DNA of 64,000 bases from Roseateles saccharophilus (GTDB lineage: Bacteria; Pseudomonadota; Gammaproteobacteria; Burkholderiales; Burkholderiaceae_C): contig NZ_SMBU01000012.1 in the NCBI RefSeq assembly GCF_004342485.1, positions 1 through 64,000 of the forward strand, in the 5' to 3' direction. The notes under the pieces were generated by a model. The model ran no database searches and was not told the origin of the DNA. It saw nothing but the letters and a program-made list of their open reading frames with translations. Position numbers and translations under genes: made by a program. Numbering within the stretch: the first letter of the stretch is position 1; every line of letters starts with the position of its first letter. Below, in pieces: positions 15,750-22,667 of this stretch.

Positions 15750-16864
15750 TGAGCCTGGGCCTCTTCTCCAAATCGCAACCGCTGACGCTGGGCGTCGAGC
15801 TGGAGCTGCAGATCGTCAACAACGACGACTACGACCTCGCGCCCGTCTCGGGCGACCTGCTGCGGCTGATGAAAAAGCGCAGCATCCCCGGCGACGTGAA
15901 GCCCGAGATCACCAGCAGCATGATCGAGCTGTCCACCGGCGTCTGCACCGGCTACGGCCAGGCGTTGTCGGAGCTGGGCCAGATCCGGGACGCGCTGGTG
16001 GACTGCGCCGAGCGCCTGGACGTGAGCCTGTGCGGCGGCGGCACCCACCCCTTCCAGCACTGGACGCGCCGGCGCATCTTCGAGACGCCGCGTTTTCACG
16101 AGCTCTCTTCGCTGTACGGCTACCTGTCCAAGCAGTTCACCGTGTTCGGCCAGCATGTGCACGTGGGCTGCCCCAGTGCCGACGAAGCCCTGGTGCTGCT
16201 GCACGGCATGAGCCGCTTCATCCCCCACCTGATCGCGCTCGCGGCCTCGTCGCCCTTCGTGCAGGGCGAGGACACGGGCTTCGACTCGGCACGGCTGAAC
16301 TCGGTGTTCGCCTTCCCGCTGTCGGGCCGCGCGCCCTTCGTGCAGACCTGGGACGACTTCGGCGTGTTCTTCGAGAAGATGGCGCGCACCGGCGTCGTCT
16401 CGGGCATGAAGGATTTCTACTGGGACATCCGCCCCAAGCCCGAGTTCGGCACCATCGAGGTCCGCGTGCTGGACACGCCGCTGACCATCGAGAAGGCTGC
16501 CGCCCTGGCCGGCCTCATCCAGTGCCTGGCGCGCTGGATGACGGTGGAGAAACCGTTCAAGCTCAGCGAGGACGACTACCTGCCCTACACCTTCAACCGC
16601 TTCCAGGCCTGCCGCTTCGGGCTGGACGGCACCTTCGTCGACCCCGAGACCAGCGAGCACCGCGTGCTGCGCGACGACCTCAGCGCCGTGCTGGCGCGCC
16701 TGGACCCGCACGCCGGCGACCTGCAGGCCGAGGCCGCGCTGCAATATCTGCGCCGCGAGATCAACGGCGCCGGCAACGACGCCGCCTGGCTGCGCCAGCT
16801 CGAGGACGAGCACCGCCTGCTGCCCGAGGTCGTGCGCCGCGCGGCCCGGCGCTGGCACGGCTGA
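15749..16864 (+). CDS. ybdK: Carboxylate-amine ligase, YbdK/GCS2 family
   Basis: This 371-residue member of the glutamate-cysteine ligase type 2 fold has the start [20 protein letters not shown], the metal/ATP segment [17 protein letters not shown], the [10 protein letters not shown] strand and the [14 protein letters not shown] block. YbdK proteins show weak gamma-glutamylcysteine ligase activity in vitro, and their true substrate is open. The length is typical. It is coupled to the antiporter-like gene upstream. A GC palindrome at 16874-16891 lies just downstream. Confidence 0.88.
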   Translation: MSLGLFSKSQPLTLGVELELQIVNNDDYDLAPVSGDLLRLMKKRSIPGDVKPEITSSMIELSTGVCTGYGQALSELGQIRDALVDCAERLDVSLCGGGTHPFQHWTRRRIFETPRFHELSSLYGYLSKQFTVFGQHVHVGCPSADEALVLLHGMSRFIPHLIALAASSPFVQGEDTGFDSARLNSVFAFPLSGRAPFVQTWDDFGVFFEKMARTGVVSGMKDFYWDIRPKPEFGTIEVRVLDTPLTIEKAAALAGLIQCLARWMTVEKPFKLSEDDYLPYTFNRFQACRFGLDGTFVDPETSEHRVLRDDLSAVLARLDPHAGDLQAEAALQYLRREINGAGNDAAWLRQLEDEHRLLPEVVRRAARRWHG

Positions 16865-16909
16865 GGGCACCGGGCCGGGGGATATCCCGGCGCTCATCTG
16901 CGAACAGTC

Positions 16910-16923
16910 TTGAAGCAGATCAA
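16910..16923. promoter_or_regulatory. Fnr/Dnr-type box upstream of the NirD/NirL-like gene
   Basis: TTGAAGCAGATCAA is one mismatch from TTGAT-N4-ATCAA. Its centre lies 46 bases before the ATG at 16963. A class II arrangement would therefore start transcription only about five bases ahead of that codon. Confidence 0.7.
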
Positions 16924-16962
16924 GGACGCTTCAGATCGCAGCGCCGAGCATTCAGGCTCACC

Positions 16963-17901
16963 ATGCCTGACTCATCGCCTCATGCAAGCTGCTGCGCCAG
17001 CCTGCGCCAAACCCTGCTGCAGGGTTGGCAGCAGACTTTCCCCCTGCATGCGTCGCCCTTCCGTCAGATGGCCGCGCGCAGCGGCTCCACACCGCGCGAA
17101 CTGCTGGGCGTCTGCCAGGAGCTGCACCGCAACGGCGCCCTGCAGAGCATCCAGCCCTGCTGGGGCGACGGCCTGCGCCGCGAGCGCTGGCGCTTCGCCT
17201 TCGAGCCCGTGGCCGACGGTGCGGCCCTGGCCGCGGCCCTGGCGGCGCTGCCGGGCTGCATCCGAGTCGAGCGCTGCGAGCCGCAACCCGGCATGCCCAC
17301 GCTGTGGGCCGAGATCGAAGCGCTGGACGAGGCCGCGCTGGCCCGCCAGCTGCAGCGCCTGCAGCACCAGCCCTCGGCCCGGCTGCGGCTGCCGTCGCCG
17401 CCCGCCGACACCAGCCTGACCTGCGACGACCCGCGGCTCGCGGAGCGCCTCGAGGAGGGTCTGCAGCTGTGCTCCCGGCCCTTCGCCGAATGCTCGCGCC
17501 AGCTCGGCTGCAGCGAGTACAAGCTGCTGGCCAAGCTGCAGGCCTGGCGACGCGGCCACCAGCTGCTCGGCCTGGCGCTGAAGCCCGCGCCCACCCGCGT
17601 GCCGCAGCCCGGCGTGCTGGCGCTGTGGAAGCACATCGAGCCCCCGGCCGCCAGCCTCGCCCGGCTGCAGGCCCATGCCAACGTCGACCGCCTCGTCAGC
17701 GCGCCCGGCATGGCCGCCTGGCCCTGGCGGCTGAGCCTGGTGCTGCTCGCCACGCCGCAGCTGGCCATGGACCAACTGCGCGAACTCGTCGCCGACGCGG
17801 GGCTGCGCATGCCCGACCAGCACGCGCGCCTGCAGATCGACCGGCCGCGCGACCAGGCCCTGCTCTTCCGCACCCAGGTCGCGGCTCAGCCCTGCGGGTA
17901 G
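16963..17901 (+). CDS. NirD/NirL-like tandem AsnC-type protein (possible siroheme decarboxylase relative)
   Basis: This 312-residue protein carries two AsnC-like HTH/ferredoxin-fold modules. The first starts near residue 18 (LLQGWQQTFPLHASPFRQMA), the second near 155 (RLAERLEEGLQLCSRPFAEC). The phrase pattern and pairing resemble NirD/NirL, which decarboxylate siroheme on the way to heme d1 for nitrite reductase NirS. The conserved His/Tyr-rich active-site phrase (HNLWF type) is poorly kept here (GMPTLWAEIEA; WPWRLSLVLLA), so activity is uncertain and a regulatory or other tetrapyrrole role is possible. No nirS or other d1 gene is in the window. The Fnr box upstream puts it in the anaerobic regulon. 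Its end overlaps the convergent dnr gene by 16 bases. Confidence 0.6.
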   Translation: MPDSSPHASCCASLRQTLLQGWQQTFPLHASPFRQMAARSGSTPRELLGVCQELHRNGALQSIQPCWGDGLRRERWRFAFEPVADGAALAAALAALPGCIRVERCEPQPGMPTLWAEIEALDEAALARQLQRLQHQPSARLRLPSPPADTSLTCDDPRLAERLEEGLQLCSRPFAECSRQLGCSEYKLLAKLQAWRRGHQLLGLALKPAPTRVPQPGVLALWKHIEPPAASLARLQAHANVDRLVSAPGMAAWPWRLSLVLLATPQLAMDQLRELVADAGLRMPDQHARLQIDRPRDQALLFRTQVAAQPCG

Positions 17902-18563
17902 GCGGCCAGGCGTTCGACGGAAGCGATGTGGATGCGGCGCCCCTCGACGGCGATCAGCCCCCCCTCTTCCAGCTCGCGCAGCACGCGCGAGAAATACTCC
18001 GGCGTCAGCGACAGCCGCGACGCAAGCGTGGCCTTGCTGACGGGCAGCTCGACCGTACAGGCACCGGGGCCGGCGGCGTCGCGCAGCAGATAGCCGATAA
18101 CGCGCTGCACGCCGGACTGCAGCGCATAGGCCTGCACGTCGGCCACCAGGCCGTGCAGGCGCCGGCTCAGGCCGGCCAGCATGCGCAGCGCCAGGCGCTG
18201 GTCCGCCGCCATCGCGCCGAGCACGGCCTCGCGCGGCAGCACCAGCAACTGGGTGTCTCCCAACGCCTGTGCATGCACGGGGCTGGGCCGGCCGAGGAAC
18301 ATCAGTGCCTCGGCGAAGCTCTGCCCCGCGGCGACCAGCTCGACGACCTTCTCGTTGCCATTGGGCGCGATCACGAAGAGCTTCACCGGCTGGCCGAGGT
18401 TGACGAAGAAGGCCCCGCAGGCATCGCCGGCGCGCAGCGCGAACGCGCCCTTCTCCAGCGTCTGCAGCCGCGCCGCTGCGGCGAGCTGCTGCAGCGAATC
18501 GGGGCCGGCCTCGCTGAACAGCGGCAATCGCTGCAGCCATCGCTGGGCAAGCTGAGCATCCAT
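17886..18563 (-). CDS. dnr: Crp/Fnr-family regulator, Dnr type
   Basis: This 225-residue protein has a cyclic-nucleotide-binding-like sensor domain (about 1-145) and a C-terminal HTH (LPVSKATLASRLSLTPEYFSRVL). The recognition helix carries the E-x-x-S-R pattern of regulators that read TTGA-N6-TCAA. It lacks the N-terminal cysteine cluster of Fnr, so it should not bind a 4Fe-4S cluster. The whole layout matches Dnr/NnrR, which sense NO through heme and activate denitrification genes. It is the last gene of moaA-nnrS-dnr, 4 bases after nnrS. It is the natural candidate to bind the six boxes in this window. Confidence 0.88.
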   Translation of the reverse strand: MDAQLAQRWLQRLPLFSEAGPDSLQQLAAAARLQTLEKGAFALRAGDACGAFFVNLGQPVKLFVIAPNGNEKVVELVAAGQSFAEALMFLGRPSPVHAQALGDTQLLVLPREAVLGAMAADQRLALRMLAGLSRRLHGLVADVQAYALQSGVQRVIGYLLRDAAGPGACTVELPVSKATLASRLSLTPEYFSRVLRELEEGGLIAVEGRRIHIASVERLAAYPQG

Positions 18564-18567
18564 CGCT

Positions 18568-19791
18568 TCAATCCGCCCTGCCGTCGGCTCGCGGCAGCCC
18601 CAGCCAGAACCCATAACGCAACGTCCAGGCAGCAACGACGCCCGCCCAGGCCAGCGCGGCCAGCAGCAGCGCGACACCGCCTCCCGGGCCCAGCGCCGCG
18701 GCCAGGCGCAGCAGCACGCCGAGCTGGAGCAGGCGATGGATGCGCCAGCCGATCCGGTCGATGGCGATCGGCCGGCCGCTGTGCCCGGCAACCACCCGCG
18801 TGGCCATCGCGACCAGCATGCAGCCCAGATAGCCGAGCGTGAAGGCATGCAGGGGTGCCGCCCCGAGGCCTGGCCGCCCAACGGCCTGCAGCCCGAGCGA
18901 CAGGGCCTGCAGCGCCAGGGCCAGGCCCAGCCAGGCGAAGCCGCCGCGCAGCATGGCCGGCAGCCGGCCGGCCTCGCCCAAGGCGGGCTGAGCCCGCCGC
19001 CAGCGCAGCACCAGTGCCAGTAGCGCCAGTGCGGCCAGCGCCAGCGGCAGGGCCAGCAGGCACGGCGGCAGCCAGGCCTGCTGGGCCAGGCCCATCAGCG
19101 CCGGTCCACCGAGCAGCAACAGCAGCTGCCGGCGCTCGCCCAGGGCCTCCAGCCGCGGCAGCGCGGCGGCCGCGAACAGCGGGATCATGCGGTGCCAGGC
19201 CAGCACGAAGACGGGTACGACGAAGGCCCACAGGCCGAGCTGCGTCGCGGCGCGCAGCTGCCCGGCATCACCCTGGACCAGCGCGCGGCAGGCCAGCAGC
19301 ATCGCGGCCACTCCCATCGCCCAGGCCGCCAGCATGCAGCGGGCGTGCAGGCGGCCGGGCACCCGGCTGGCGCGCAGCAGCGCCGCGAAGCTCAGGTACA
19401 GCCGCAGCCAGCCGACCGCCGCGAGCGCCATGCCGAAGGCCGCCAGCGGGCTGGCCAGATGCACGCCGAACAGCACGGCCACCCAGCCGGCACCGAACTG
19501 CAGCAGCGGCGCCAGCAGGACGTGCGCCTCGACGCCGGGCAGCGCCAGCCAGCGCGGCCCCGCGGTGAACAGGAAGCCCGCCATGAAGGCCGGCATGAAG
19601 CCCAGCGTGAACAGCAGGCCATGGGCCTGCACGGGCGGCACGGCCCAGCCCGGGGCCAGGCCCAGCGCCGACGCCGCCAGCACCGCCAGCCACCACAGCG
19701 CCATCAGGCTCATCAACCCGGCACCCATGGCGAAACCCAGCCGGTGCGGCGCGCCGAGCAGGCGCCGCGGGTCCCAGTGCTGCGGCCTCAT
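18568..19791 (-). CDS. nnrS: NnrS family heme-copper membrane protein (first copy)
   Basis: This 407-residue polytopic membrane protein with about 12 segments shows NnrS landmarks: HGLLFTLGFMPAFMAGFLFTAGPRWLAL, a mid-protein WHRMIPLFAAAALPR, HAFTLGYLGCMLVAMATRVVAGHSGRP. NnrS proteins bind heme and copper and protect cells against NO-related stress. It sits between moaA and dnr with 6- and 4-base spacers, so all three share one transcript. A second NnrS gene lies at 43970-45160. Confidence 0.88.
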   Translation of the reverse strand: MRPQHWDPRRLLGAPHRLGFAMGAGLMSLMALWWLAVLAASALGLAPGWAVPPVQAHGLLFTLGFMPAFMAGFLFTAGPRWLALPGVEAHVLLAPLLQFGAGWVAVLFGVHLASPLAAFGMALAAVGWLRLYLSFAALLRASRVPGRLHARCMLAAWAMGVAAMLLACRALVQGDAGQLRAATQLGLWAFVVPVFVLAWHRMIPLFAAAALPRLEALGERRQLLLLLGGPALMGLAQQAWLPPCLLALPLALAALALLALVLRWRRAQPALGEAGRLPAMLRGGFAWLGLALALQALSLGLQAVGRPGLGAAPLHAFTLGYLGCMLVAMATRVVAGHSGRPIAIDRIGWRIHRLLQLGVLLRLAAALGPGGGVALLLAALAWAGVVAAWTLRYGFWLGLPRADGRAD

Positions 19792-19797
19792 GCGGGC

Positions 19798-20889
19798 TCA
19801 GCCACCCAGCACATGCATGTCGGCGCGCTCGTGCTGCTCGGCCCGCAGCCGTTCACGCTGCTCAGAATAGGCATCGGCCCGCTGGGCCCAGATCGCTGCG
19901 AGCTGCTCCCGCAGCTCGGCTTCGCCGCCCTGGGCGCCGCGCAGCAGCGGGCGCAGGTCGTGGCCCCGGGCCGCGAACAGGCAGGTGTAGAGGCGGCCTT
20001 CGGCCGTCAGCCGGGCACGCGTGCAGTCGCCGCAGAAAGCGTGGCTGACGCTGCTGATGAAGCCGACCTCGCCGCCACCGTCGGCATAGCGCCAGCGCTG
20101 CGCCGTCTCGCCGCCACGCGTGGCCTGCAGCGGCAGCAACGGCCAGTGCGCGTGGATGCGCGCGCGCAGCTCGTCGCTGGGCAACACCTCGTCGAGCTTC
20201 CAGCCGTTGTGGCTGCCGGCGTCCATGAACTCGATGAAGCGCAGCACCATGCCGCTGCCCCTGAAGTGTTCGGCCAGCGGCAGCGCCTCGTCGTCGTTGA
20301 CGCCGCGACGCACCACCATATTGATCTTGATGCGCTCGAAGCCGGCCTGCGCAGCCACCTCCAGCCCGCGCAGCACCTCGGCCACCGGGAAGCCGACATC
20401 GTTCATGCGCTGGAACACCGCGTCGTCGAGGGCGTCCAGGCTGACCGTGAGCCGGCCCAGGCCGGCCTCGCGCAGCTCGCGGGCCTGGCCGGCGAGCAGG
20501 CTGCCGTTGGTCGTCAGCGCGAGGTCGGGCGGCGTGCCGTCCAGCGTGCGCAGGCGGCTCAGCTGGCGCACCAGCTCGGGCAGGTCGCGGCGCAGCAGCG
20601 GCTCGCCGCCGGTCAGGCGCAGAGTGCGCACGCCCAGGGCCAGGGCCTGGCGGGCGACCTGGGCAATCTCCTCGAAGCTCAGCAGATGTGCCTGCGGCTG
20701 GAAGCGATGGCCGGGGCCGAAGCGGCTGCGCGGCATGCAGTAGCCGCAGCGGAAGTTGCAGCGGTCGGTCAGCGAGATGCGCAGGTCGCGCCAGGGGCGC
20801 AGGCGCTGGTCGCGCAGCGCGCCGTCGGCCGGCTGCGACTGGGCCGCGCCGCGCGGCATCCAAAGCAAAGGGGCGGTCCTCGCGTCCAT
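19798..20889 (-). CDS. moaA: GTP 3',8-cyclase MoaA (molybdenum cofactor synthesis)
   Basis: This 363-residue radical SAM enzyme starts molybdopterin synthesis from GTP. The N-terminal cluster motif is LTDRCNFRCGYCMP, the C-terminal cluster is FCGDCTRARLTAEGRLYTC, and the protein ends in the Gly-Gly (VLGG) needed by MoaA. The cofactor is needed by NarG, encoded 11 kb away, and probably by the hydroxylase at 57859-60556. It leads the moaA-nnrS-dnr operon. No TTGA-N6-TCAA box is visible in the 142-base gap upstream (20890-21031), which shows nothing else recognisable. Confidence 0.95.
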   Translation of the reverse strand: MDARTAPLLWMPRGAAQSQPADGALRDQRLRPWRDLRISLTDRCNFRCGYCMPRSRFGPGHRFQPQAHLLSFEEIAQVARQALALGVRTLRLTGGEPLLRRDLPELVRQLSRLRTLDGTPPDLALTTNGSLLAGQARELREAGLGRLTVSLDALDDAVFQRMNDVGFPVAEVLRGLEVAAQAGFERIKINMVVRRGVNDDEALPLAEHFRGSGMVLRFIEFMDAGSHNGWKLDEVLPSDELRARIHAHWPLLPLQATRGGETAQRWRYADGGGEVGFISSVSHAFCGDCTRARLTAEGRLYTCLFAARGHDLRPLLRGAQGGEAELREQLAAIWAQRADAYSEQRERLRAEQHERADMHVLGG

Positions 20890-21031
20890 GCGGCGATTCT
20901 GGGTGGCGCAGCCGGCCCGCCCCATCCGGCCGTGGCAGGACGCAGGCACCCCCGACCTACTCCCTTCGGCGGACCCCCGCCTCGTCCGTCGGAGGCGCAC
21001 GCCGGCACGCGCCCGCGCTAATGTGGCGGCC

Positions 21032-21424
21032 ATGAACATCGAGCATTTCGACGACCTGCTGGCCATGGCCCGCGCTCAGACCCAGCCGCAGCGGCTGCTG
21101 ATGGTCTTCACCACGGCCGAATGCGAGCCCGACGCGACGCCCGCCCAGCGGGCCGCCCACGCGGCCGGCGAGGGTGGCGTGCTGCGCCCGCTGATGTGCG
21201 TGGACAAGGCGCCCGAAGAGCTCGCCGACTTCGCGGCCCTGGCCGCCGAGGCCCGTGATGCCGGCCCGCCGTGGAGCCTGTTGTTTACCGCGGCGCTGGC
21301 CGGCCGCACCAGCGCGAGCGAGATCCAGCGCATGCTGGACCTGCTGGTCAAGCGCGTCGAGGCCGGCGAGTTCGGCGGCCTGCTGCCCTTCAACCCGGCC
21401 GGCGAGGTGGTGCTGATCGGCTGA
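21032..21424 (+). CDS. Conserved small protein, sometimes labelled ribonucleotide reductase subunit alpha
   Basis: This 130-residue protein begins MNIEHFDDLLAMARAQ, then PQRLLMVFTTAECEPDA, PLMCVDKAPEEL and ends GLLPFNPAGEVVLIG. Related betaproteobacterial proteins carry the label ribonucleotide reductase subunit alpha, but nothing in the sequence resembles a reductase, so that name is probably carried over from neighbours. There is no motif, signal or membrane segment. It is followed 5 bases later by the DGC-domain gene, so the two are cotranscribed toward the nrd genes. Confidence 0.65.
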   Translation: MNIEHFDDLLAMARAQTQPQRLLMVFTTAECEPDATPAQRAAHAAGEGGVLRPLMCVDKAPEELADFAALAAEARDAGPPWSLLFTAALAGRTSASEIQRMLDLLVKRVEAGEFGGLLPFNPAGEVVLIG

Positions 21425-21429
21425 GCGCG

Positions 21430-21813
21430 ATGAGCGAACTGCCGCTGGTCTACGCCTGCTCGGGCTGCTCCAGCGCGGCCCAGCTCGCCAACCACCTGGC
21501 CGTGCGCCTGGACCGCAGCGGCGCGGCGGAGATGTCCTGCATCGCCGGCGTCGGCGGCGGCGTGAAGGCGCTAGTGCGAACCGCACAGCGCGCGGCCGAG
21601 AGCGGCCGGCCCATCCTCGCCATCGACGGCTGCCCGCTGGCCTGCGTGCGCGCCTGCCTGGCCCGCGTCGGCGTGACGGCCAGCACCGAGCTGCGCCTGC
21701 ACGAGCAGGGCGTGCGCAAGGTCCAGCATGGCGACTTCGACCCGGCCCAGGCCGAGGCGTTGCTCGCGCATTGCCGGGAGCTTCTCAGCCCCGCAGCTGC
21801 AGGCCCGGCCTGA
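21430..21813 (+). CDS. DGC-domain putative zinc-binding protein
   Basis: This 127-residue protein has the cysteine pattern of the DGC family: YACSGCSSAAQ at the N-terminus, MSCIAGVGGGV, then IDGCPLACVRACL containing the Asp-Gly-Cys that names the family. The cysteines probably bind zinc or another metal. Homologues are common beside anaerobic ribonucleotide reductase and denitrification genes, and their function is unknown. Its end overlaps the convergent nrdG gene by 29 bases. Confidence 0.8.
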   Translation: MSELPLVYACSGCSSAAQLANHLAVRLDRSGAAEMSCIAGVGGGVKALVRTAQRAAESGRPILAIDGCPLACVRACLARVGVTASTELRLHEQGVRKVQHGDFDPAQAEALLAHCRELLSPAAAGPA

Positions 21814-22492
21814 TCGCCCGCGCCTGGGCCAGCAGGGCCGGCGACGGCCAGGCCACGGGAGTTCGCAGCGCGCCCGACGCGTCGGGCAGGCGGGCCAGCT
21901 GCAACACATGGCGGGGCACATCAGCCAGCTCGCGCACGAGGCGCAGCAGGCCGACATCGTCGAACCAGTTCGGATGGACGGTGCTGCGGCACTCAAAGTC
22001 CAGGCCACTGTCCTGCAGCAGGGCCAGCGATTCGCGCACCGCGCGCAGGCCGCCGCGCCGGCCGGTGATGCGGTCGTGCAAGCCCGCGTCGCCGGGCGCG
22101 GCCTTGATGTCCAGCCCCACCCAGTCGAGCCGCGGCAGCAGCGCGGCCAGGCGGCGCGGCGCGAGGCCGGCCGTGTGCAGGCCGATGGCATAGCCGAGGC
22201 CGCGCAGTTCGTCGATGGCGGCCGGCAGGGCCGGGTCCAGCGTCGGCTCGCCGCCGCTGAAGACGACGCCGTCGAGCCGCCCCAGGCGGTCTTCCAGCCA
22301 GTCGCGCAGCGCCGGCCACCGCGGCCCGCTGCCCTCGCCCTTCGCCTGCAGCGCCGGGTTGTGGCAGTAGCCGCAGCGCCAGGGGCAGCCCTGCAGGAAG
22401 ACGACGGCCGCGAGCCGGCCGGGGAGGTCGACGCTGCTGAAGGGCTGCAGGCCGGCAACGGCCAGCGCGTCGGCGCTCACGACGGCACGCAT
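21785..22492 (-). CDS. nrdG: Anaerobic ribonucleoside-triphosphate reductase-activating protein (radical SAM)
   Basis: This 235-residue radical SAM protein has the cluster motif CPWRCGYCHNP near residue 36-46, followed by GVVFSGGEPTLDPALP (SAM site). It generates the glycyl radical on NrdD under anoxia. The start overlaps the end of the 59-residue glycyl-radical gene by 16 bases, so the activator and its presumed substrate polypeptide are translationally coupled. The group fits the NrdG variants with an N-terminal GLQPFSSVDLPGRLAAVVF lead. Confidence 0.92.
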   Translation of the reverse strand: MRAVVSADALAVAGLQPFSSVDLPGRLAAVVFLQGCPWRCGYCHNPALQAKGEGSGPRWPALRDWLEDRLGRLDGVVFSGGEPTLDPALPAAIDELRGLGYAIGLHTAGLAPRRLAALLPRLDWVGLDIKAAPGDAGLHDRITGRRGGLRAVRESLALLQDSGLDFECRSTVHPNWFDDVGLLRLVRELADVPRHVLQLARLPDASGALRTPVAWPSPALLAQARAIRPGLQLRG

Positions 22493-22656
22493 GCCTCCTC
22501 GAAGTGCACACGCTCGGCGAACTCGCCCTGCTTGCCGATGTTGAAGCTCGCGACGGGCCGGTGGTAGCCCATCACACGGGTCCAGACCTCGCAGCGCTGG
22601 CGTTCCTCGTCGCTCAGCGTGATGTCCTGTTCTTGGCGTTCGATGACAGCGTTCAT
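22477..22656 (-). CDS. Stand-alone glycyl-radical polypeptide of class III ribonucleotide reductase
   Basis: This is a 59-residue protein whose core RCEVWTRVMGYHRPVASFN, followed by GKQGEFAERV, has the form of the C-terminal glycyl-radical loop of NrdD; Gly30 in RVMGY would carry the radical. The large NrdD upstream stops right after its zinc motif, just where this segment would normally follow. It is a separate gene, not a simple frame break: it lies in a different frame, 11 bases downstream, and has its own AAGGA seven bases before the ATG, overlapping the nrdD stop. The radical domain therefore appears to be supplied in trans, comparable to YfiD/GrcA for pyruvate formate-lyase. It overlaps nrdG by 16 bases. 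Confidence 0.8.
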   Translation of the reverse strand: MNAVIERQEQDITLSDEERQRCEVWTRVMGYHRPVASFNIGKQGEFAERVHFEEACVPS

Positions 22657-22667
22657 GGGGATGTCCT

